NCBI GenBank assembly: GCA_903889815.1
Contig: CAISYX010000353.1
Location: forward strand, 1-5,689
DNA length: 5,689 nucleotides
Direction of reading: 5' to 3'
From: an uncultured Gammaproteobacteria bacterium
GTDB taxonomy: Bacteria; Pseudomonadota; Gammaproteobacteria; Pseudomonadales; Pseudohongiellaceae
Position numbers and translations under genes: made by a program. The stretch's first letter is position 1, and every line of letters begins with the position of its first letter. Positions 1 through 5,090 of the stretch are shown here, one piece after another. Below the pieces are notes generated by a model. It was not told where the DNA came from and did no database searches. It worked only from the letters and a program-made list of their open reading frames with translations.

Positions 1-1
1 C

Positions 2-808
2 ATCAGAAGCACGCTGGAGGCGGTGGCCGCCATCGCCGAGCGCGCAGGCGAAGAGATTCTCGAGGTATACGGACGCACGGATGCGCCTAAGGTGGAATAC
101 AAGGAGGATGACTCGCCCCTGACCGAAGCGGACACCCGCGCAAACGCGCTGATCCTGGAGGCGCTGCGTGAGCTGACGCCGACCATCCCCGTGCTGTCTG
201 AAGAAGCGGCACTACCGCCATTTGCCGTGCGTAGCGCGTGGCAGGAATACTGGCTGATCGACCCGTTGGACGGCACCAGGGAATTCGTGAGTCGCAATGG
301 CGAATTTTCGGTGAACATCGCCTTGATTCGGGACGGAGTCCCGGTGCTGGGCGTTGTGCATGCCCCCGTGCCTGGCGTCAGCTGGCTGGGGGTACCGGGC
401 TCAGGCGCGTGGAAGTGCGAGACCGGCAAGCCCTGGCAGGCAATCCACACGGCTGCGCTGCAGGCCGCGTCGCTGCGCGTGGTGGCCAGCCACCGACACG
501 GGGCCGAGGCTATGGATGTGCTGCTGCAGCGGCTGGCCGCCCACTTTCCGGAAGTGTCCCTGGTCAACAGGGGCAGTTCGCTGAAATTCTGTCTGCTGGC
601 CGAGGGCAGCGCCGACTTCTATCCGCGCCTTGCGCCAACCAGCGAATGGGACACGGCCGCCGCGCAGGCAGTACTGGTGGCAGCCGGGGGGGCGGTTCTG
701 CGGGAAGATTTGCAGTCGCTGCGCTACAACACCAAGGCGGACATTCTCAATCCGTCCTTCCTGGCTGTCGCGGATGCGGGCGCCGACTGGGCCAGGCTAT
801 TGACCTGA
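2..808 (+). CDS. cysQ: 3'(2'),5'-bisphosphate nucleotidase CysQ (5' partial)
   Basis: This is an inositol-monophosphatase-fold, Mg-dependent phosphatase that hydrolyses 3'-phosphoadenosine 5'-phosphate (PAP) to AMP, recycling the by-product of sulfate assimilation; CysQ is typically a cytoplasmic or inner-membrane-associated protein. The reading frame is open to the left window edge. An internal GTG at 23 is possible, but the upstream residues (I-R-S-T-L-E-A) continue the N-terminal helix of E. coli CysQ, so the true start probably lies just outside the window. Counting from that GTG, the metal-binding residues are all visible: S-E-E at 59-61, the D-P-L-D-G-T signature at 80-85, and W-D at 209-210 in the C-terminal W-D-T-A-A-A motif. 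N-G-E-F-S-V-N-I-A-L (92-101) and G-S-S-L-K-F-C (184-190) also match CysQ closely. About 268 codons are present, near full length for the family. It converges on the hydrolase gene with a 21-nt gap. Another IMPase-superfamily activity is unlikely given the CysQ-specific motifs. Confidence 0.93.
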   Translation: MRSTLEAVAAIAERAGEEILEVYGRTDAPKVEYKEDDSPLTEADTRANALILEALRELTPTIPVLSEEAALPPFAVRSAWQEYWLIDPLDGTREFVSRNGEFSVNIALIRDGVPVLGVVHAPVPGVSWLGVPGSGAWKCETGKPWQAIHTAALQAASLRVVASHRHGAEAMDVLLQRLAAHFPEVSLVNRGSSLKFCLLAEGSADFYPRLAPTSEWDTAAAQAVLVAAGGAVLREDLQSLRYNTKADILNPSFLAVADAGADWARLLT

Positions 809-829
809 TTCAGATCAGCTGGCAGGCGC

Positions 830-2080
830 TCATTCGGGCACGTGGATGGGCAGTTCCGCCGCGAACAGCATGGTGCGGTCGCGGTCTCTGGCCGCCCAGG
901 TCAGCAGTGTCTGTTCGCTGGGCTCCACGTGGCGGGCCAGCACGCCTGTGCCGTTGACCAGCACCTGCACCGGCTGCCCGAAGTCCACTTCGTCCGGACT
1001 GAGCAGCAGAGTGAAGTCGCGCACCCCGAAGGATGTCACTGCAAACACATTTCCCCTGCGCTCCACCACGACTCTGCCTGGCTGACCCGGTGTGATCAGA
1101 GTATCGATCCGCAACCAGTGATTGCGGTTGTAGCGGTCGGTGCGATCCGTGGCCCACTGCACGCTGTCGGGCAGCGGGTCACGCACGTGTTCCGCCTTGA
1201 AGCGTTCAATGGCCGGGCGTTCTTCGGGCAGCCACTGGGTGTTGTGGCCACCGTTCGGGATGATCCTGAAGGTGTGATCGACATTGGCCCGCGCCATCAG
1301 ATCAATGAAAGGCTGGATGCGCGCCGCCGGATACAGAGGGTCGTTCTCGCCATTCACTATGTAGAGAGGCTTGCCGGCGAGATTGTCGAATGACAGCGGG
1401 TAGCTGACACGGCCCGCCGGATTGCGCAGCACGGCGAGATTGCCGATGTAGGGCAGGAACGCCGCCCATTCGGTGGGCTGCAGAAACGCGAAGAAATAGG
1501 ACCCGGTGCCGCCGTCCGAAACGCCGGACATCGTCACGCGATTGTCGTCCACGTGATAGGTCTGCTTGAGCTGGCGCAGGATGGCGGGGATGTTGTCAGC
1601 CTGATTGTCGAACCACCAGAACGCCTCGTCCCAGGCAGCCGGCACCACGACGATGCGTCCGGGCTCACGCAGCTGCTCGTAGCCATTGCGCCAGAAGGCC
1701 TCGCCGGCCTCGGGTTTCGGTCGGCTGATGCCGCCGTGCAGATTGAATTCAACGGGGTAGGCTGTGCGGGGGTCATAGTCCTGTGGCACCAGCACCACAT
1801 AGGGGAACTCCGTGCCGTCAGCATCCACGCGGCTCAGGTGCAGCTCACCGGCGGGCGCGTCGGGCGACCACTGCGGCCCGCTGCGCAACCAGGCGTGAAG
1901 GGTGGCCGCGTCCGGAGCAGACTCCTGCAGGCGTTGCGCGGCGGCATCGGATGCGGCGGGGGAGGCGTTCCAGAAGTGGGTAACCAGCGCCTGCGCGGCA
2001 TCGTCGATGGCCGCGGCGGACTGACATTGCGTGAGCAGCACGGCGGCGCTCAAGGTAAAGACGCATTTCATTGTTTTCAT
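830..2080 (-). CDS. Exported alpha/beta-hydrolase (esterase / S9-like peptidase family)
   Basis: A 416-residue hydrolase is predicted from the ATG at 2080. The frame stays open to an upstream ATG at 2134 (434 aa), but starting at 2080 places M-K-T-M-K-C directly before a hydrophobic segment ending in Q-S-A-A-A, a good Sec signal peptide. A Cys at 19 follows L-L-T-Q, but Gln before the Cys is atypical for a lipobox, so a soluble periplasmic or secreted protein is preferred over a lipoprotein. Numbered from 2080, the fold shows an oxyanion-type H-G-G at 115-117, the nucleophile elbow G-V-S-D-G-G with Ser188, an acid candidate D247 in N-G-E-N-D-P, and His279 in N-G-G-H-N. A C-terminal segment of about 90 residues (from about 325) looks all-beta and resembles the tails of prolyl-oligopeptidase-like esterases. 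The substrate cannot be told from sequence. No strong ribosome-binding site precedes either start. It converges on cysQ and diverges from the first SEL1 gene. Confidence 0.82.
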   Translation of the reverse strand: MKTMKCVFTLSAAVLLTQCQSAAAIDDAAQALVTHFWNASPAASDAAAQRLQESAPDAATLHAWLRSGPQWSPDAPAGELHLSRVDADGTEFPYVVLVPQDYDPRTAYPVEFNLHGGISRPKPEAGEAFWRNGYEQLREPGRIVVVPAAWDEAFWWFDNQADNIPAILRQLKQTYHVDDNRVTMSGVSDGGTGSYFFAFLQPTEWAAFLPYIGNLAVLRNPAGRVSYPLSFDNLAGKPLYIVNGENDPLYPAARIQPFIDLMARANVDHTFRIIPNGGHNTQWLPEERPAIERFKAEHVRDPLPDSVQWATDRTDRYNRNHWLRIDTLITPGQPGRVVVERRGNVFAVTSFGVRDFTLLLSPDEVDFGQPVQVLVNGTGVLARHVEPSEQTLLTWAARDRDRTMLFAAELPIHVPE

Positions 2081-2158
2081 GACCGCATCATAAACCAGCA
2101 CCCAGTGGTGGCCAAACTTTCCTTTTTGGAGCATTGAGACTAGGATTCAGCCCCAACG

Positions 2159-2188
2159 CAGCGCGATCGCAAGACACGCTTGCCGCTG
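2159..2188. promoter_or_regulatory. Stem-loop / dyad in divergent intergenic region
   Basis: Two nested perfect 5-bp arms form a 10-bp stem: CAGCG (2159-2163) pairs with CGCTG (2184-2188), and GCAAG (2169-2173) pairs with CTTGC (2179-2183) around the loop ACACG. A 5-nt bulge (CGATC) sits on the left side only. No T-tract follows on either strand, so it is not a typical intrinsic terminator. It lies between the divergent hydrolase and SEL1 genes, where an operator or a 5'-leader structure would be expected. The pairing is seen directly; its role is inferred. I found no convincing sigma-70 -35/-10 pair in this gap on either strand. Confidence 0.45.
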
Positions 2189-2206
2189 GTCAAAACAACA
2201 CGCCAA

Positions 2207-2223
2207 GGCTGCCATCTGCAGTC
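2207..2223 (+). other. Small leader hairpin upstream of SEL1 gene
   Basis: GGCTGC (2207-2212) can pair with GCAGTC (2218-2223), including one G-U pair, around the loop CATCT. It ends 6 nt before the ribosome-binding site of the SEL1 gene and could influence translation, but a stem this short may arise by chance. Confidence 0.25.
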
Positions 2224-2229
2224 AAGAAC

Positions 2230-2236
2230 AAGGAAA
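2230..2236 (+). promoter_or_regulatory. Ribosome-binding site of SEL1 gene 1
   Basis: AAGGAAA ends 7 nt before the ATG at 2244. This supports that start, which also gives a complete signal peptide. Confidence 0.7.
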
Positions 2237-2243
2237 ACCTATC

Positions 2244-3242
2244 ATGTCTTTGAAACCAATCCACGGAGTGTTTCTGGCCCTGTGCATGCTTTGCAGCAGC
2301 ACATTTGCGCAGAACTTCGGTATCGACGAACTGCAGCAGCGCGCCGAATCCGGTGACGCCGAGGCCCAGAACAATCTGGCCGTGATGTATCACACTGGCC
2401 AGGGTGTGCCCGCAGACATCAACGAAGCCATTCGCTGGTACAACGCCGCCGCCGAGCAGGGCCGCGCCAATGCTCAGCTCAATCTGGGGGTGCTTTACAA
2501 TTTCGGCATGGGTGTTCCCCAGGACCATGGCGAAGCCGCACGCTGGTTTCGTCTTGCTGCTGATCAGGGCGAACTGATGGCGCAGATCAGTCTGGCTGCT
2601 TTGTACGTCACGGGACAGGGTGTGCCTATCGACTACATCGAAGCCTCCAAGTACTACACCATGGCTGCGGAGCAGGGTGATCCGGGTGCGCAGATGACCA
2701 TGGCAGAGATGTACCTGAGTGGCCAGGGTGTGGCGCAGGACCATGCCGAGTCAGCGCGCTTCTACCGTATGGCGGCCGAGCGCGGCGAAGTGGCGGCACA
2801 GTTCAGCCTGGCCATCATGTACCGCGATGGCTTGGGCGTGACCCAGAGCTCCGAAGAAGCCGCCAACTGGTATCGCATGGCAGCCGACCAGGGCCATATC
2901 GCCGCAATGTTCAGCATGGCAGCACTGCACGAAACAGGGGACGGCGTTGCGCTGGACTTGTCAGAAGCCTACCGCTGGTACAAGGCCGCAGCCAGCCAGG
3001 GTCACCCTGGTTCGCAAAACAATCTGGCCCTGATGTACGAATCCGGCCAGGGGGTGGCGCAGAGCCTGCCGCACGCCTACATGTGGATGGATCTGGCGTC
3101 CAAGCTGGCCGATGGCCCGGAGCAGGAGCGCTACGAGCTCAACCGCGATCAGCTGGAAGTGCGTCTGAGTGCCGAGGACCTGGTAAAGGCAAAAGGAATG
3201 TCGGATCGTTGTCTCGAAACCCGCTACGCTGAATGTGAATGA
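2244..3242 (+). CDS. Exported SEL1-repeat protein (paralog 1)
   Basis: A 332-residue protein beginning with a Sec signal peptide: a short basic n-region, a hydrophobic core at about 8-17, and probable cleavage after T-F-A at 22. Seven tandem SEL1/TPR-like repeats of exactly 36 residues follow (38-73, 74-109, 110-145, 146-181, 182-217, 218-253, 254-289), with the consensus A-Q-x-x-L-A-x-M-Y-x-x-G-x-G-V-x-x-D and a closing A-A-x-Q-G. SEL1 repeats form a right-handed alpha-solenoid that binds other proteins; known exported examples include AlgK, ExoR, LpnE and the Helicobacter Hcp proteins. A 55-residue tail starting A-Y-M-W (278) ends in R-C-L-E-T-R-Y-A-E-C-E. Cys323 and Cys331 are the only cysteines after the signal peptide, unlike Hcp proteins, which have a Cys pair in each repeat. 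A paralogous gene lies tail to tail 31 nt downstream. The partner protein is unknown. Confidence 0.92.
   Translation: MSLKPIHGVFLALCMLCSSTFAQNFGIDELQQRAESGDAEAQNNLAVMYHTGQGVPADINEAIRWYNAAAEQGRANAQLNLGVLYNFGMGVPQDHGEAARWFRLAADQGELMAQISLAALYVTGQGVPIDYIEASKYYTMAAEQGDPGAQMTMAEMYLSGQGVAQDHAESARFYRMAAERGEVAAQFSLAIMYRDGLGVTQSSEEAANWYRMAADQGHIAAMFSMAALHETGDGVALDLSEAYRWYKAAASQGHPGSQNNLALMYESGQGVAQSLPHAYMWMDLASKLADGPEQERYELNRDQLEVRLSAEDLVKAKGMSDRCLETRYAECE
2355..3110 (+). repeat. Seven 108-bp coding repeats (SEL1 motifs)
   Basis: Seven head-to-tail 108-bp units encode the SEL1 repeats of paralog 1 with no insertion or deletion between units. Protein spacing is exact, whereas the nucleotide sequence has diverged apart from short recurring blocks such as GGCCAGGGTGTG around the G-Q-G-V turn, so these are old repeats rather than recent tandem copies. 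Confidence 0.85.
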
Positions 3243-3309
3243 GTGAAAAGGAGGCGGTGCTGCGCCGGGGCGTTCAGTCGCAGTCGGCGTAGCGCGTCTC
3301 CAGACAGCG
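3207..3309. repeat. Imperfect inverted repeat formed by the two paralogous 3' ends
   Basis: The last 12 codons of paralog 1 (3207-3242) and of paralog 2 (3274-3309, minus strand) encode nearly the same peptide and are about 28/36 identical by hand count as inverted copies, separated by 31 nt. Most differences are at third codon positions. The 31-nt gap holds only a weak GGCG/CGCC pairing (3253-3256 with 3263-3266) and no T-tract. Read-through transcripts from the two genes would be partly complementary here. Confidence 0.7.
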
Positions 3310-4269
3310 GTGGGCGCGAGCACGGGCAATCTCGATCTGGTCCTTGCTCATTCTGGCGCCAACGGCATCGCGGTTGCGTTCCGAGCGCCCTTGCCGCGCT
3401 ATCGGTGACAGCCGGGTCGACAGCTCCGACCACATGTAGGCCTTGATTTTGTCATGCTCAACGCCGTAACCCGCCGCGTACATTTCTCCGATGTTGTACT
3501 GCGCTTCCGAGTGGCCTTGCCTGGCAGCGGCCAGATACAGACGGCCCGCAGTCGCGTAATCCCGTTCTACGCCCCTGCCAGCGATATACATGTCACCCAG
3601 CGCAAACTGTGCCGACATGTTGCCACGCTCGGCTGCACGCTGATACCACTTCGCAGCTTCCTCGAAATTCTGCTCCACGCCCGTGGCGTTGCTGTACATG
3701 GCGCCCAGATTGAATTGCCCGGTCGGATACTCCTGTTCCGCCGATAGTTGCAGCCATTTCAAGGATTCGGCGTAGTCCTGCTCGACGCCGTAGCCATATT
3801 TGTACATCACGCCAAGATTGTTCTGGGCGGCAGCATGACCGAGTTTTGCCGCAGCGTGGTACCAGCGCGCAGCCTCGGCGTAATCCTGGGGCACACCGTG
3901 GGCGTTGTCATACATGAAGCCAAGGTTGTACTGAGCGCGCATGTGATTCTGCGAGGCAGCGAGACGGAACCAGTTCAGTGCCTCGGCGAAATCCTGTTCC
4001 ACGCCGAAGCCATTGGCGAACATGTTTCCGTAGTTGTACTGCGCGTCGGCATAGCCCTGGCGGGTTCCCGCCTGGAGCCAGCGCAGGGCTTCATCGAAGT
4101 TCTGCTCTACGCCTTCTCCGATGGCATAAATATAGCCCAGTTCGGTCTGTGCCTCCGCTTCGCCCGCCTGAGCACGTGCAATCAAATCAGGGTCCTGGGC
4201 TACTGCGACGTGCAGCGGCAGGAGAGTGGCAAGCAGCGGGAGGAGACTTCTTAAGGTCCAACGTTTCAC
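3274..4269 (-). CDS. Exported SEL1-repeat protein (paralog 2)
   Basis: A 331-residue protein is predicted from the GTG at 4269. The frame stays open to another GTG at 4317 (347 aa), but the 4269 start gives M-K-R-W followed by a Leu-rich core and A-V-A before Gln25, an ideal Sec signal peptide, and a length matching its 332-residue neighbour. No strong ribosome-binding site precedes either GTG. Counted from 4269, seven 36-residue SEL1 repeats run at 37-72, 73-108, 109-144, 145-180, 181-216, 217-252 and 253-288. The 55-residue tail starts A-Y-M-W and ends R-C-L-E-T-R-Y-A-D-C-D; its cysteines (322 and 330) are the only ones in the protein. Alignment with paralog 1 is gap-free from repeat 1 to the end; the tails share about 24 of 55 residues by hand count. 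The G-V-E-Q-(D/N)-(F/Y) loop recurs and is more uniform than in paralog 1. It is likely a periplasmic or secreted scaffold or regulator; its partner is unknown. Confidence 0.9.
   Translation of the reverse strand: MKRWTLRSLLPLLATLLPLHVAVAQDPDLIARAQAGEAEAQTELGYIYAIGEGVEQNFDEALRWLQAGTRQGYADAQYNYGNMFANGFGVEQDFAEALNWFRLAASQNHMRAQYNLGFMYDNAHGVPQDYAEAARWYHAAAKLGHAAAQNNLGVMYKYGYGVEQDYAESLKWLQLSAEQEYPTGQFNLGAMYSNATGVEQNFEEAAKWYQRAAERGNMSAQFALGDMYIAGRGVERDYATAGRLYLAAARQGHSEAQYNIGEMYAAGYGVEHDKIKAYMWSELSTRLSPIARQGRSERNRDAVGARMSKDQIEIARARAHRCLETRYADCD
3406..4161 (-). repeat. Seven 108-bp coding repeats (SEL1 motifs)
   Basis: Seven contiguous 108-bp units on the minus strand encode the SEL1 repeats of paralog 2, equal in number and length to those of paralog 1. 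The in-step spacing also keeps long antisense frames open, which should not be taken as genes. Confidence 0.85.
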
Positions 4270-4335
4270 GATTGATAGAAGCCCTGGCTGGTAAGATCGG
4301 TGGAGCAAGCGCTGCACGATAGATGTTCACGCGCT

Positions 4336-4363
4336 GTTATAGCACGAACAAATTTCTCTACAA
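4336..4363 (-). promoter_or_regulatory. Possible sigma-70 promoter for SEL1 paralog 2
   Basis: On the minus strand, TATAAC (4341-4336) matches the -10 consensus at 5 of 6 positions. TTGTAG (4363-4358) lies 16 nt upstream as a weak -35 (3 of 6). Transcription would begin near 4329, giving a leader of about 60 nt before the GTG at 4269, or only about 12 nt before the GTG at 4317, which favours the downstream start. An inverted pair TGTTC (4324-4328) / GAACA (4346-4350) flanks the -10 and could be an operator. Confidence 0.4.
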
Positions 4364-4398
4364 ACCCGGGGAATAGCAACGACTGCAAAGAAGTCAGC

Positions 4399-4428
4399 GC
4401 AATAGTTGGCTCGATGAAGCACTATTGC
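4399..4428. promoter_or_regulatory. Stem-loop / dyad upstream of the membrane-protein gene
   Basis: GCAATAGT (4399-4406) is perfectly complementary to ACTATTGC (4421-4428). Inside it, GCT (4409-4411) pairs with AGC (4418-4420) around a 6-nt loop, leaving a 2-nt bulge (TG). The 11-bp structure ends 44 nt before the ATG at 4473. No T-run follows on either strand, which argues against a terminator and for an operator or 5'-leader element. It lies in the divergent gap shared with SEL1 paralog 2. Confidence 0.5.
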
Positions 4429-4457
4429 ACGATAACAAGAAGTCCGCAGAAGATCAC

Positions 4458-4463
4458 GGAGGG
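4458..4463 (+). promoter_or_regulatory. Ribosome-binding site deciding the start at 4473
   Basis: GGAGGG lies 9 nt before the ATG at 4473. An in-frame TTG at 4425 would also give an open frame, but it sits inside the dyad and has no ribosome-binding site, so the ATG is chosen. Confidence 0.75.
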
Positions 4464-4472
4464 CTCATTGGC

Positions 4473-5015
4473 ATGAAATCAGACACTGATCATGAACTGT
4501 CAGAGCAGGAGATGCAGGCTCTCGAGGCCTTGTTTGAGGACAGCGTCGACAACTCCGATCGCTGGTATCTGCTAAAAATCCAACTCTCGCTTGTCGTGGC
4601 AATCTGCTACGCCCTTGCTCTGCTCTTTTTCCCAGGAATCATCGCGCAGTGGCTGGCGCTGGAACCCGGTGCGCTTGCCACCGAATGGGAATTCATCTTC
4701 CGACTGCGTGGCAGTTTCATCAGTCTGGCCGCCATTATCGCGGTGTACTCTTTCCTGCAGAATCTGCACATGCGCCTGATCTTCGGCAGCGCGGCGATGG
4801 TCTCTTTCATCAACTTTGCCATGGACATGCCGGTGCTCTATTGGGAAAAGTTCACGTCCCCCAGCGTTCTGTTCGTGTTGATTCTGCTTGTGCGACTGCT
4901 GATCGTGGCTCTGCTGTATCTTCTTTACGCGAATATCGATCGCATCCCCGAAGGGCCGCGAAAGCTTTTTGCGAATCCATTTGCTGCGAAGGCTGGCGAC
5001 GATTCGGCCGTGTGA
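4473..5015 (+). CDS. Four-helix integral membrane protein of unknown function
   Basis: A 180-residue protein that I do not recognise. Residues 1-30 are acidic and hydrophilic (E-L-S-E-Q-E-M-Q-A-L-E-A-L, then D-N-S-D-R-W). Four hydrophobic segments follow at about 33-58, 79-97, 101-120 and 130-153, then a short polar tail ending G-D-D-S-A-V. An even number of helices implies both ends on the same side. The pattern of charges (R78/R80 before helix 2, R101 before helix 3, a basic tail R157 to K173) is mixed but compatible with both ends in the cytoplasm. Conserved-looking residues within or near the membrane include Pro54 (F-F-P-G), the R-L-R-G before helix 2, and M-D-M-P in helix 3. No enzymatic motif or transporter signature is visible. 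It diverges from SEL1 paralog 2 and converges on the DUF6445-like gene, so it is probably monocistronic. Confidence 0.8.
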   Translation: MKSDTDHELSEQEMQALEALFEDSVDNSDRWYLLKIQLSLVVAICYALALLFFPGIIAQWLALEPGALATEWEFIFRLRGSFISLAAIIAVYSFLQNLHMRLIFGSAAMVSFINFAMDMPVLYWEKFTSPSVLFVLILLVRLLIVALLYLLYANIDRIPEGPRKLFANPFAAKAGDDSAV

Positions 5016-5053
5016 TGAGCGTGATGACCCCAAGTAGAGCCGAGTAAATGCAA

Positions 5054-5078
5054 GGCGGACTTTACGGTAGTTTCCGCC
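5054..5078. terminator. Possible bidirectional terminator between convergent genes
   Basis: GGCGGA (5054-5059) pairs with TCCGCC (5073-5078), and CT (5060-5061) can pair with AG (5069-5070) inside it, with TT (5071-5072) bulged. It sits midway in the 75-nt convergent gap, where a shared terminator is expected. The T-rich stretch on the plus side (GAATTTT) starts 8 nt after the stem, so it is not a textbook intrinsic terminator. Confidence 0.4.
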
Positions 5079-5090
5079 CCGATTGAATTT

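Noticed and set aside
805..818. CTGAT-TCAG-ATCAG hairpin at the cysQ stop codon as a terminator
   Set aside because: A 5-bp AT-containing stem overlapping the stop codon without a T-tract is too weak to call.
238..957. Overlapping plus-strand frame within cysQ
   Set aside because: The translation is Gly/Arg/Ala-rich and lacks domains, typical of an alternative frame of a GC-rich gene. The cysQ frame carries all family motifs.
842..1393. Plus-strand open frame within the hydrolase gene
   Set aside because: It lies opposite the catalytic-His and C-terminal part of a well-supported hydrolase, has a compositionally biased translation with no recognisable domain, and is a GC-rich shadow frame.
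2190..2744. Antisense open frame on the minus strand opposite SEL1 paralog 1 and its upstream region
   Set aside because: Same cause as above: repeat-phase shadow with H-T/H-G-Q-I motifs recurring every 36 residues. The plus-strand product has a signal peptide, ribosome-binding site and recognised domains.
3253..3266. GGCG/CGCC hairpin in the convergent SEL1 gap as a terminator
   Set aside because: Only four base pairs with a 6-nt loop and no T-tract on either strand.
2355..4161. The 108-bp periodic repeats as a CRISPR or mobile element
   Set aside because: The repeats are contiguous, coding, in frame and divergent at the nucleotide level, with no spacers; they encode SEL1 motifs.
3454..4254. 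Long antisense open frames on the plus strand opposite SEL1 paralog 2
   Set aside because: They arise because the 108-bp repeat is a multiple of three and GC-rich, so the same antisense frame stays open through successive repeats. Their translations show the shadow 36-residue periodicity and no own start signal.
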